From: Styela clava
Taxonomy: Eukaryota > Chordata > Ascidiacea > Stolidobranchia > Styelidae
Reading direction: 5' to 3'
DNA length: 64,000 nt
Assembly: GCF_964204865.1 (NCBI RefSeq)
Contig: NC_135253.1
Span: forward strand, 21,550,001 to 21,614,000
Positions 44,270 to 64,000 of the stretch are shown piece after piece. How positions within the stretch are numbered: position 1 is the stretch's first letter; each line of letters begins with the position of its first letter. The position numbers and the translations under genes are program-made. The notes below the pieces were generated by a model that was given only the letters and a program-made list of their open reading frames with translations, was not told where the DNA came from and did no database searches.

Positions 44270-44372
44270 GGAAATTTTTCTGGGGTCAAGGGTCGGGGAA
44301 AGATCCATGGCGAGATGAAGGAAGATTTTTTTATGGACCTTTCTCCGACCTTTGACCCCCGAAAAAATTCTT
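44270..44372. repeat. imperfect hairpin
   Basis: GGTCAAGGGTCGGGGAAAGA with TCCAT on the left faces ATGGACC and TTTCTCCGACCTTTGACC on the right, around a roughly 25-bp loop. Part of an interspersed repeat rather than of the Foldback-like element. Confidence 0.7.
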
Positions 44373-45026
44373 CCTATACTTTACCATTGCAACATTTTCA
44401 GGGCTATTTTAAGAGCGCTTTTGCGAGTTGGCGCCTGTAAAATGGGGTATGTGTTGCAAACCATCATTATGATTCATCGCATACAACAATCTGTTTTTTA
44501 AAAGTACCGGTAAAGAATTTTAGCCTGGTCTATCACAGCTATTTCTACACTAATTTTTTTTCACTGCAATTAAATTAAAACTCCTAGGAAGACAGAAAGA
44601 TCATTGAATTATCTGATTTATATTTAAGTTTCTGAAACACAACTGAAAACTGACGAATAGAGTTCAAAAACGCGAAAACGAGATAATGTTTACGACCACG
44701 CTTGAAAATCTGTCTGAGTGAGAAAAGTGTCTGAGTGGAAGCGAAAAGGGAGCATTGTTACGTCATTTTTTGCATCTTGCTGATTGGCCAATGTCACGAT
44801 GTAAACAAGGAAGTCGATGCTCGGGGAGAGGTCCATTGGATACTAACGAAACAGCAAAATAAATATATTTAGTGCCAAAGTTCCCTCATCTATTCTAACT
44901 GAACACAACGCTTTCTATAATAAAAAGCAAGAAGTTCCAATGATATGAACTTTGGGGGTATATTGAATCATTTACTGTCAGTAATAACCGTATGTTAGTC
45001 GTTGGTAATAACGAAATTCATATTAG

Positions 45027-45290
45027 ATAGAATAGGATTTACATATTTATCCCGGGGGAAGGAAAGCCGATATAACGGCTTCATCATATGGCGAACCACG
45101 GCCTCTCGTCCGGTTAATCAGTTCATGTCTGTTGTGAGATTAGTTAGCCAGTTATTTGCTTTTTCAGATGCATGGACTTGATGATAAAAGCATACCGTAA
45201 CCGACCAGCAATTTTCGCACATAAATATCGGAGGTGCGATTGCGCGCGTATTCCTAACGCTTAGCACAAGTCAAGTTTTTTTTCAAGCTC
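45027..45290 (-). repeat. tRNA-derived SINE copy
   Basis: Starts ATAGGATTTACATATTTATC (complement of the 3' end), continues through GGCGAACCACGGCCTCTCGT, and ends in a shortened head (CCTAACGCTTAGCAC). The box B region is deleted. Confidence 0.8.
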
Positions 45291-45555
45291 GATGCACAAT
45301 GCGCCAAGATTTCATTGTTCAAGCAATCATACCACAACATTTGTTTCCGGATTAGGTATTTCAAGCATATTGGATTGTTCATATTGAAAGATTCCTATTG
45401 TATGCAACAGATGGAATGAACAGCTGCATTTCGTATTTTTTTTTTCTTAAAATTTACAGATGAATCAGTGCTATTGCCATTGCCATTTATTAAATTGCTC
45501 CTTGCTTGGTCAAGAAATAATACGATTAAGTCTGAGTATTTTGAATCGTATAGTA

Positions 45556-46353
45556 CAGCGGTTCCCAAACTATGGGTCGCGACCCACTGGTGGGTCGCAA
45601 AGGGAATCCTAGGGGGCCGTGAAAAGATGTAGAAAGCTTTGATTAATTATACTGTTTATTAAGATCGGTGGCGTCTCAAATACGTAAATCTTCAAAAAAA
45701 AATTAAATTGAAATTCTAATCTGTGGAAGTTTCTTTCTACGATCTTCTCAAAGGAACAAAAATTTGCTACACAAAAAATGACCATGTGGCTTTTTTACGC
45801 ATAGCAGTTTTGTACACTGTACAGCACTTCTTACCATGTTTCCCCGAAATTTAGACAGGATTTAGATTTATTTTCTTTTGAAGAATAACACTATGGTTTT
45901 TTTGGGAAGAGGGTTTTTGTGTTCATTAATCAAAAACAAAATTACATTGTAGAAAATCACAAGATTTTTCACTAAACATTATATAAAAACCGACATCCAT
46001 TGTTTGTTTTTTTTTGTATTACCTATACGAAACGAAAATTACGAAAATTAAGTGACAAATAATTGTAATATCACACAATCTTGAATAGTGGTGTGATTTT
46101 CACCTTCTCACACATTTTAAATTTATTTTAAGGGTTTATTTAAAATCATTTTGAAAATTCAAATTATTATTCTATTTTTAGGCCAGGTCTTATTTTCGAG
46201 GAAACACGGTAGTTTTGCGATGATTAGCCATTGCTGTGTTCTGTGTTATGTCTCAAAAAAAAAATAAAAAAAATGAAATTGAAGTTAAGTGGGTCGCCAT
46301 AAGCAGTGGTAATAAATAGTGGGTCCCAACTCTAAAAAGTTTGGGAACCACTG
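45556..46353. mobile_element. hAT-type element, ~800 bp
   Basis: CAGCGGTTCCCAAACTATGG and AAAGTTTGGGAACCACTG termini. Flanks GTATAGTA and GTCTAGTA match at 7 of 8. The same subfamily is at 7680-8062 (GGGTCGCGACCCACTGG). No transposase frame seen inside. Confidence 0.85.
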
Positions 46354-46508
46354 GTCTAGTAAATTATTCGAATCGGTGAAGAACTTTAGACGAAAGTTTC
46401 GAATCCCCGTCATATTGTTTTTATCCGCCAAAGGTCGAGATGAATTCCTCATTTTTTATTGAAGCTCTACTTTAACAATGCAATTTTGACATACGACTTT
46501 TTTTGGTA

Positions 46509-46586
46509 CAACCTGAACATAGTATGTGTACCAGGTTAGGGTTCAGGCTGGGCGCCATTTTAGTGCACATACTTCGAGAGCGCCCT
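46509..46586. mobile_element. MITE M1 fragment
   Basis: Only the right part remains: ACAACCTGAACATAGTATGT, then TTAGGGTTCAGGCTGGGCGC and TGCACATACTTCGAGAGCGC. The left arm is lost. Confidence 0.7.
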
Positions 46587-47062
46587 TTTCGGGAGTGTTC
46601 GATGAGTTCAGTAATTAATGTGTCTGGAGGACACATTGCAATGAAAAAAATTACATTTGAATTACATAGTATCGAGAATCGAATCGATTCAAAAAATATG
46701 CGAATTGATTAGAAATCATCAGGTATTCGAAAATTTCAAGCACTAATCATAAGAGCATTTCGGCATCTAGAATTCTTAGATACATACATACAACAATTTT
46801 TCGTATCTTGAAGCGCATTTTAGAAATTTTCGACCTCACGCCCTTTGAAATTTTACACAGCAATGCTGTTTAATAATACGACTATTGAAACATTTACATA
46901 TGGCCATTGTTTTGATAATCAGGGACAGATGTGTATCTATTTGAATGGTTTACCAGCCAGCCGGCCAGCCAAGATGTTTTTAGCACGCGAACAATTACAA
47001 TATGCTCATTCAATATGAGGCAAAAAAATAAAATTGGATATTTTATGAAACGCTATGAACCA

Positions 47063-47070
47063 TATAAATA
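47063..47070 (+). promoter_or_regulatory. TATA box of the defensin-like gene
   Basis: TATAAATA lies 50 bp upstream of the start codon at 47120. A transcription start 25-30 bases downstream (near 47090-47098, TTATCACAGCA) would leave a short leader. Position and sequence fit a TATA-driven inducible gene; start site not verified. Confidence 0.55.
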
Positions 47071-47119
47071 AAGCTGAATTCAGCAGGTAATTATCACAGC
47101 ACTTCAAACAGAAAAAAAA

Positions 47120-49549
47120 ATGGCGAAATCTCTGTTCCAAGTTTTGATAGTTTCGGTACTGGCTCTGATGATGACACCATCAATCCAAGGTAAGTTGTAA
47201 CATTGCTTTTTGGGCGCTCCAGAAGTATATAGGTGTACCAATATGGAGGTAACTAATTTTGTTTGCCTATTTTACATCGAGTTGTGTAAAAAGACAGAAG
47301 CCTATGGGCAGAGGGTATATTCACTTGGCTAACACAAACACAGAAAGTCACCGAACTTGTATTAGAACTAAAATAAAGAAAATAGGAATAAAATTATGGC
47401 CTAACCTGATATACATACTACGGGAGTACCAACCTTTGGGGTACAATTGTAGCCAAACAGAAGTTCAAGTGTTGAATAAATGATGTTTATTTTCGTAAAT
47501 ATAACCAAGGATTTTAGGAGTCTCTTTTGTGAAACAAAGGCAGGTTCTCTGTTTCTTCGAACAAAAATTTGAGTCGTAATGTCAATAATATTTTCAAAAA
47601 AACTTTCTATTTAGGAACACATAAATTTTTTTTATAATTTGGTACTTCAATTGTCCATACGACTTTTTAAATATCCAAATGTTTAATTACAGGAGCGTCT
47701 CCTTGTAAGGAGAACGGTATGGGCGACTGCTACATATGGCAAGAGGTTACTGATTGTATTAACGGCTACTTCGGTGCTGGTGTTGCGGCTGCTGCTTGCA
47801 ATACCGCTGGTGCCCAATGCTGTCAATCATATGACAACGCAGGTAGGATAAGATTTTTAGAGATTTATTCCAAGGAAAGCTGATGATAGGCTTATTTATA
47901 CCGAAAACTACAACTTCCCGCCCGGTTATCGGTCTATGTCGGGTATGGTATTAGTTAGCTAGTTATTTGCTTTCGGAAGCATGTAGCTGACAGTGAAGGC
48001 AGCTGGGATCTTTTGTTTAAAGCCCACTTCACAAAAACACCCCTGTCGCGGCTCTAAATAAGAAAACGAGAATATCGGTCGGAGACTTATCGATCGAAAC
48101 TGCGGTTTCGATTTATGACTCTATAGTGACACCGCGTGTTCCATCACTAATTGATTAATAACTCGCTAATTATACGACATAATCATCCAAAACCAATAAG
48201 CTTCTGGTCCGAGATATGATGAATGCACATGCAAAATTTGGAGAAGATTCAACCTCGCTTTCGTGAGATATCGCGTGCATCTAACAGACAAACACCTATC
48301 AACATACTTACCGATCAAGATCGATAAGTAATTAGTAATTTATCCAGTTAGTGCTTGGGTTAAGAATGCGGATTGTGCTAGAAATTCAAATTTTAAAATC
48401 ATCCCTGACCCCAACTCTAACTGGATAAATACTAATTTGTCATTACTTATCGATTTTAATCGGTAAGTATGTTGATAGGTATTTGTCTGTTTGTCTGTCT
48501 GTTTGTCTGTTAGGCGCACGCGATATCTCACGAAAGCTAGGTTGAATCTACTCCAAATTTTGCATGTGCATTCATCATATCTCGAACCAGAAGCCTATTG
48601 GTTTTGGATGAATTATCTCGTATAATTAGCGAGTTATTAATTAATTAGTGATGGGACACAAGGTGTCACTATGGAGTAAGAGCGCTGTTTTGAGGATCCC
48701 CTAACTTTCGATCGATAAGTCTTCGGTCTCTGACCGATATTCTCGCTTTAAAACTTGGCGGGCGTGTTTTTCTCAAATCTCACATTTTTGCATTAGTGGC
48801 GGGGCTTTGTACAAAAGATCTGAAAGCCGTAACAAATCACTCTAAGGCGGCGAGCAGGCCACCAATCCTCGCGCACATAATCATCTTCCCGGGGACTCGA
48901 ACCAGCGAACCCACACGGGATAATGAGAGGTACGATTGTAATCGTATTCTTAGTAGGATAGGATTTACATATTTATCCCGTGAGAGAGGAAATCCGATGA
49001 GCAGGTTTAATCATATTGCGAGCACCGGCTCTCGTCCTATTACCAGTCCATGTCGGGTATGGGATTAGTTAACCCGTTATTTGTTTTCGGAAGCATGGAC
49101 TTGATGGTTGAAGAATCCGTAACCGACCAGCGCTTACGTGAACCACCCTACTGCAGCGAGGAGTCCAGCAATCCTCTTGCACATAACCAACCCCGCATGG
49201 GATTCGAACCCATGCAGGGTAATCAGAGGTGTGGTGGCGAGCGTATCCCTAACGCTTAGGCAATGCGCCACACCGCCGAGCCTAACGCCTGGGCGTCGCC
49301 AACCGCCACAACAAAATTTTTATTTTATGAATATCCTGTATAATCATTTTATAACAAAAATCATATATTTTCATAAAAAAAAAAAAAAAAGATTTGCAAC
49401 AACATCTGACGGACACAGCCAGCGCTGCTGACGGACTTTGTACTGCTGCTGGAGGAGGGTGTCGCCATTTTTCAAACTTCTGTGCCGGGGCCTACAACGG
49501 CAATCCCGCACATTGTGCTGGTTTTCCAGCGCGTCAATGTTGTGTGTAG
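47120..49549 (+). CDS. secreted peptide with two six-cysteine, beta-defensin-spaced domains
   Basis: Small secreted protein of 116 residues in three exons: 47120-47189, 47693-47842, 49419-49549 (GT-AG, both introns phase 1). Residues 1-24 are a signal peptide (MAKSLFQVLIVSVLALMM, then TPSIQG). Two Cys-rich domains follow, nearly one per exon. Domain 1: C-x7-C-x8-C-x13-C-x6-CC. Domain 2: C-x6-C-x6-C-x10-C-x7-CC, ending QCCV and stop. This spacing is that of beta-defensins and big defensins, hence a possible antimicrobial or immune-effector role. Against it, domain 1 is not cationic (several Asp/Glu) and both are Gly/Ala-rich, so another secreted disulfide-rich role is possible. Intron 2 is about 1.6 kb and full of repeats. 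The exon-3 acceptor (GACGGACACAG) has a poor pyrimidine tract but keeps phase. Confidence 0.72.
47212..47430. mobile_element. MITE (family M3) in intron 1 of the defensin-like gene
   Basis: GCGCTCCAGAAGTATATAGG with CAATATGGAGGTAACTAATT, then ATACTACGGGAGTACC. It begins about 20 bp after the exon-1 donor. Confidence 0.8.
47880..48000 (-). repeat. SINE body fragment
   Basis: CCGGTTATCGGTCTATGTCG, then GGTATGGTATTAGTTAGCTA and TTTGCTTTCGGAAGCATG, a diverged minus-strand SINE body without head or tail. Confidence 0.65.
48066..48755. repeat. inverted pair of 'GATCGGTAAGTATG' repeats
   Basis: A minus-strand copy (48066-48332) faces a plus-strand copy (48440-48755). The inversion continues into the spacer (AGTAATTTATCCAGTTAG against CTAACTGGATAAATACTA), so about 690 bp can fold back on itself. 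It lies in intron 2 of the defensin-like gene. Confidence 0.85.
48955..49285 (-). repeat. tRNA-derived SINE, nearly complete
   Basis: From GGATTTACATATTTATCCCG through CCATGTCGGGTATGGGATTA to the head at 49195-49280 (GGGATTCGAACCCATGC, the box B complement, and AACGCTTAGGCAATGCGCCA). It is about 130 bp upstream of the third exon. Confidence 0.83.
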
Positions 49550-49581
49550 GGTAAGGTTCATGATTTTCTGTGGGTATTTTC

Positions 49582-49692
49582 AGACCTCCAGAAGTATGTG
49601 CACCAAGATGGCGCACTACCTGAACATAGTCTGTGTACCAGGTTAGGGTTCAGGTTGTGTGCCATCTTGGTGCACATACTTCGGGAGCGCCT
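49582..49692. mobile_element. hairpin MITE (family M1)
   Basis: ACCTCCAGAAGTATGTGCAC and GTGCACATACTTCGGGAGCG. Inserted about 35 bp downstream of the defensin-like stop codon, possibly within its 3' UTR. Confidence 0.85.
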
Positions 49693-50605
49693 ATTTTTTA
49701 TTCCCGCCTCTCGCTCCGAATAATGCGCGTTTGAAGGGCGACTTATATACAAGAAACCACTATTTATGTTGAAACTGAAATTGTCTTGGCTCAGCATTGC
49801 CCGGCCCAGTATGTTCCCCAGCAAATTTATGGGATGGTAGATGTTTTGTTGTTTGTGATTAAACTATTAATAACTACTATCGTTTTTTATTATGTTGTTC
49901 TTTGTCATAGAAAAAAAATCGCTTTTCTCTTTGATTACTGGACCAATCCGGTGAGCTGTATGGGATTCATTTTTTCGTCACCGAAACTTGCCACCATGTG
50001 GCGTTACGTGTCCATATATTTGAGCATATTTCTCTTTGTATTTAAATGTTCGTGTGCACTGGCATATGAGCCACTTTCTGGATAGTCTAAACTTTTAACA
50101 ATATAAGTTTATTAACGTTAAAAATTATTAATTAAGTGGTGTCACGGCCCAAATTAGGGGGCGTTCGAAATTTTAGACAGGGGTAAAGAAATCAATGCTG
50201 GCTAATTGTTACACCATGGGTGGGCATTGGATTCTTTTGCTACAAAGCTTCATTTTTTGACACAAATTGTATTTTATTTTTTTCAGAAAACATCGTTTTG
50301 ATCGGACAAAGAAATTTATGTGTTCAGAAATATTGTAATCGGAAAAAATTTTGTTTCTCACTTTATTATATATTGTCATAATCTTCAACAGTTTGTAGTC
50401 TTTATGACTGTGGTTCCCTTCCGTAGGCTTTTAGCACCCATGGCCTCGTTAATCATTCCAGTGGTATTTGGAGTGTTATTATGATTGAAATAACCTTATC
50501 AAGCAATGAATTGGTTTCTGCAAGACTAACTAATTATCCTTCTTCTATACTTTTGTTCCGGCGGATCCGTATGCATATAATCATAGTTGAACGATGTATG
50601 TCTGA

Positions 50606-50680
50606 AGAAGTCTGACCTTGGTCAGACGAAACGTTACAGAAATATATTTGTGTTAGTGTGCAGCAAGACTCTTGAATCAC
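50606..50680 (+). repeat. probable retroelement 3' end fragment
   Basis: CTGAAGAAGTCTGACCTTGG followed by TCAGACGAAACGTTACAG resembles the terminal stretch often seen at 3' ends of animal non-LTR or Penelope-like elements. Only this piece is visible; class uncertain. Confidence 0.4.
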
Positions 50681-51026
50681 TCAAGCAATGAAACTAGGAA
50701 AAGGGTAGTTTTCTTATAACTGTAAATGTAAAAGCATCGTGGGCCTTCCAATCGCTCTGGGGGCCACGGACCCCCGCTTCGGAACCGCTGCATTATGATA
50801 TGTTGTAATTTATTTTTTAACAAAATCAAACGTATTTACTCAGAGCTGAAAAAGAATGAAAAATTATGTGCATGATATCTAGACATTCAGTGTTTATTCA
50901 TTTTAATGTCAAATAAATTCGTGTGATAAAAGATGTTTAGTATTGTGTTTGTTGGAAAAAGCATTGGATGTGTTAAGTTGAAATTCTAAGAAGATTATCG
51001 CTAAATACACAAATAACCATTATAGT

Positions 51027-51400
51027 AATAACAAGAGAGCAATGCTGAGTTATATGGACGCGGAGTTGTATGGAAATAAAAAAGTAGTAGCCTTCTAGCA
51101 AAAAGTACAATCTTTAACCACTGAAAATTTCAAAGCAATTGAGCCGTAGTTAATGGAAAAAGCGATTTTTTAAAAACGTGTCAAAGAACAAGAAGAGTGC
51201 CAGCATAAAATGCAAAACGATCGTTATGTCTACTAACATGTCCAATAATAAGAGAGCGATGCTGAGATATATAGACGCGGAGTTGTGTGGGAATAAAAAA
51301 AAAGTAGTCTTCTAGCAAAAAGTACAATCTTTAACCACTGAAAATTTCAAAGCAATTGAGTGGTAGTCCAGTAGTCAAAGAAAAAGGCGATTTTTTTCAA
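51027..51400. repeat. ~219-bp tandem duplication
   Basis: AACAAGAGAGCAATGCTGAG...GGACGCGGAGTTGTATGG at 51027 recurs as AATAAGAGAGCGATGCTGAG...AGACGCGGAGTTGTGTGG at 51245. Each is followed by CTTCTAGCAAAAAGTACAAT. Not coding. Confidence 0.85.
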
Positions 51401-51746
51401 AACAATACGAAGAAAAAAAACAATACCAACAACAACATAACACCGAAACGATTCATGTGAAAAAAAAGTGAGTCACACATACAAAACGATCTATATGTGT
51501 CCAATAATACTAGTAGTTGTACTAGAGCAAAATTCCTCGCTAAAGACAAAATTCCTCTCCGTTGTTACACGTTGGGTTAAAGCAGCGTTTCTCAAGCCGT
51601 GTTCCTCGGAATGCTGCTGTTCCGCTCACTTCTTTGGAGTGTTCCGCGGGGCAATGATCGAAATTGCGACTAAATTTGTCGCCAGGGTAATCTCGACTGT
51701 ACTTCTATGCCTCGGTCGCAAACTTGTCTCCCAGCTGGCGACAGGC

Positions 51747-51852
51747 GCTCCGGAAGTATTCGTACAAAGATGACTCACAACCTGAACCCTAACCTGGTAC
51801 AATAGTATATTCAGGTTGTGCGCCATCTTGGTAGAAATACTTTGGAGCACCC
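51747..51852. mobile_element. hairpin MITE (family M1)
   Basis: GCGCTCCGGAAGTATTCGTA, CACAACCTGAACCCTAACCT and GCGCCATCTTGGTAGAAATA. Diverged ends; palindrome still clear. Confidence 0.8.
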
Positions 51853-53431
51853 AGATGAGCCTCGTTATCTAAGCAGGCGGATAGGCCTCGTGCCAGCCTG
51901 GCGTTTCGTTTACCGTTCAGTATCGTTAACCGTCGGCCTAATTTTTTTTAATTGTCAAGTTTACTGCCACATTTTTAATCCTAACACAGGCTATTTTTTT
52001 TTGAAACGACTCTTCTTAACGATTGTTTAAAAATTGCAAGCCTCCAAATATGTCGCGATAAGTCGGTTGTGCAAGTTGATGCATAAAGTAAATCCATTAC
52101 ACAATTTTATTATAAATTTTACCTTCTACTTGCTTGGTGTTCCGTAAGGCGAGACAAAGAAGTAGGTGTTGTTGGTAATCAGAGGTGCGGTAGTGATGGT
52201 ATTCCTAACGCTTAGTCGATGTGCCACACCGCCGAGCAGACAATGAACAAACTAAAATTTCTCTCAAGGTAAAATTAAGCATTACAGGCTACAGAAAACA
52301 GGAATCTTTGATTTTATTTAGGAACATTTGCAAAACCTTCACATAATTTTTCAACAATACAGCACAAAGGAGAGTTCATCGGCATAGAAGATATAACAGA
52401 GTGTGAAAATATCTTAAATTTGAAACACTTCCAACCGAGCATACACATAATCAAGTAATTACTAAATATAGAGACACCGTCCTATAGGGATTCTTTTCCC
52501 CACAAGAGAAAACACGAAAAATTCAACCCCAGAGAAAAATGATTTCAAAATTCCAAGACCCAGTCAAAAGACTAACTACCAGTGTTGGAGAGACATAACT
52601 CAGACGTCACACTCCCGAGACTTATAGAAAGCCTAAGATTTGAACCCAGAAATACTGGACTTATACAAAACACTGCAAAAAAATGTTGGTTGTTGAAACT
52701 GTTAAATAATAAATGGTAATTATTGACTTTTGAACTTAAAAAATAATAAATGAAACTTTTAAGGTTGCTTCCATAACAGAATTTGCTTCAGATCTTTTTT
52801 GCTACTTTTATGAAATGGTAATTGAAGGGAGCTGAAAAGATTTTTAGGAATGCTTTCGACAAAACAAATAACATATCAGTTATATTCTATGTCACAATGG
52901 GAGATTTCTCAAGTAGGGCTTTTATATCTCTACTTTAAACTATTTAAATTCCCAAACGATTGAAATTTTGGCAACTTTGCTTATTCCTGACAAGTGTGTT
53001 ATAATTTTTCTTAACAAGATAAAATAAATTATCTAGGTAATGGATATTTTGTTGAGATGACATCGAATGTTTATGCAAAAAATTGTCCAACTTTTCACAT
53101 CAAATTATATAATAAGTTGTTAGGTCTGATGGGGAATGGGATAGGAAAAAAGGCACCAGAAAAAAAAAAACAGTTGCTTCAATTTATAATCATTTTTTCA
53201 CTTGAATATAAAAATCAAAAAACATTTTATCCCCCAATCAAAGCAAGCATATCTTAAAAAATAATTCCGAATCATATTACATACATGCTGCTGTATGTGC
53301 TCAAAAACACTCTTGCCGTGATATAGAAATGTAAACTAATCTTTTATGTTTGAAATTAAATGTTTTTCTCAGTTGGAAGAAATTTGATTCGTTATTCATG
53401 CTTCAAAAAAGTGCTGCCTCATGTGACCGTA

Positions 53432-63559
<10,128 letters not shown>

Positions 63560-63590
63560 CTGTATATAGAACAGAAATAAAAATCGTGGT

Positions 63591-63770
63591 ACTCCCGTAG
63601 TGTGTGTACTAGCTTAGGGTTAGGCCATAGTTTTAATTCCGATTTTCCCTATGAGTTCGGGGACTGTCTGTGTTAGCCAAGTGAATATCCTCTTCCCATA
63701 GGTTTCAGTCCCTTTACACAACTTGATGTAAAGTAGGCGAAAATACTGGTACACACACTTCTGGAGCGCC
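63591..63770. mobile_element. MITE (family M3)
   Basis: ACTCCCGTAGTGTGTGTACT, CCATAGGTTTCAGTCCCTTT and ACACACTTCTGGAGCGCC. Upstream of the first STT3A exon present, so probably intronic. Confidence 0.75.
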
Positions 63771-64000
63771 AAAATCGCAATGTGAGATAGGCAAGATAAA
63801 GTAATTATAAAAAAAAGGTAAAAACATGAGATTATTTCAATAATATTCTTTTATCGTTTATGGTCAGTGTGATGGCCAAAGAGGCTTAGAGTGGTGGACC
63901 TAACTACGCAGGAACAGTAATGTTCCGCGGAGCACAGTTTGAGGAACGCTGCTTTAGAGAGCTTGTGAATAACTTGCAAAAAATAACAGATTAAAAACAA
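63771..64000. other. probable STT3A intron, right edge
   Basis: No exon found. Ends with a hAT-like terminus near 63918-63955 (GTTCCGCGGAGCACAGTTTG, then AGGAACGCTGC), which resembles the left terminus at about 51586 (CAGCGTTTCTCAAGC). Confidence 0.45.

Larger units (their letters stand above)
44255..47062. other. intergenic region right of the Foldback-like element
   Basis: Contains a short inverted repeat (44270-44372), the repeat shared with 27.2-27.5 kb (44330-44820), a SINE (45027-45290), a hAT element (45556-46353) and an M1 fragment (46509-46586). No gene recognised. Confidence 0.55.
49550..53431. other. intergenic region, no gene recognised
   Basis: Contains M1 MITEs (49582, 51747), a retroelement-like 3' end fragment (about 50606-50680), a duplicated segment (51027-51400), a SINE head fragment (about 52170-52240) and AT-rich DNA. 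Short frames here have no recognisable similarity. Confidence 0.55.

Noticed and set aside
49786-50085. 99-codon frame with hydrophobic stretches
   Set aside because: No recognisable family, no splice or promoter context, AT-rich region; hydrophobicity follows from T-rich sequence.

Overview
This is a eukaryotic, intron-containing, AT-rich animal window. Its proteins read as typical metazoan orthologues (DDX54, CRH-binding protein, dynactin p62, SLX4, STT3A). The non-coding DNA is packed with short hairpin transposons, hAT-type elements carrying 8-bp target duplications, and a tRNA-derived SINE. An invertebrate deuterostome such as an ascidian would fit, but that is an inference; no species-diagnostic sequence was identified. 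All exon models below were built by eye from splice sites, reading phase and remembered family sequences. Layout, left to right: (1) 441-10036, plus strand, the last ten exons of the RNA helicase DDX54/Dbp10, ending in an RGG tail built on a 39-bp minisatellite. (2) 11193-12194, plus, an apparently intronless CRH-binding protein gene. (3) 16214-19147 and 22050-24868, minus, two tandem paralogous hot-dog thioesterase genes, each four exons and 210 codons, with identical intron phases. (4) 27584-29642, minus, a two-exon dynactin subunit 4. (5) 32037-34849, minus, a short SLX4-like Holliday-junction nuclease scaffold. (6) 36481-44245, a 7.8-kb Foldback-like Mutator-superfamily element. Both arms are arrays of a roughly 183-bp repeat in opposite orientation. 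They enclose a minus-strand reading frame, broken by two frameshifts, that joins a DDE-type transposase to a Ulp1/SENP-type cysteine protease. (7) 47120-49549, plus, a three-exon gene for a secreted peptide with two six-cysteine, beta-defensin-spaced domains. (8) 53432-63559, minus, the last eleven exons of STT3A, the catalytic subunit of oligosaccharyltransferase; its 5' part lies beyond the right edge. The host genes are unrelated housekeeping or signalling genes and form no pathway. The most novel object is the Foldback-like element: it has a 9-bp target duplication, terminal inverted repeats beyond the arrays, a higher-order repeat structure in one arm, and a coding start that lies inside the innermost arm repeat. 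The double-defensin-like gene, the intronless CRHBP and the thioesterase pair (one member using a GC-AG intron) come next. Many transposon insertions are nested, so their relative order can be read directly.
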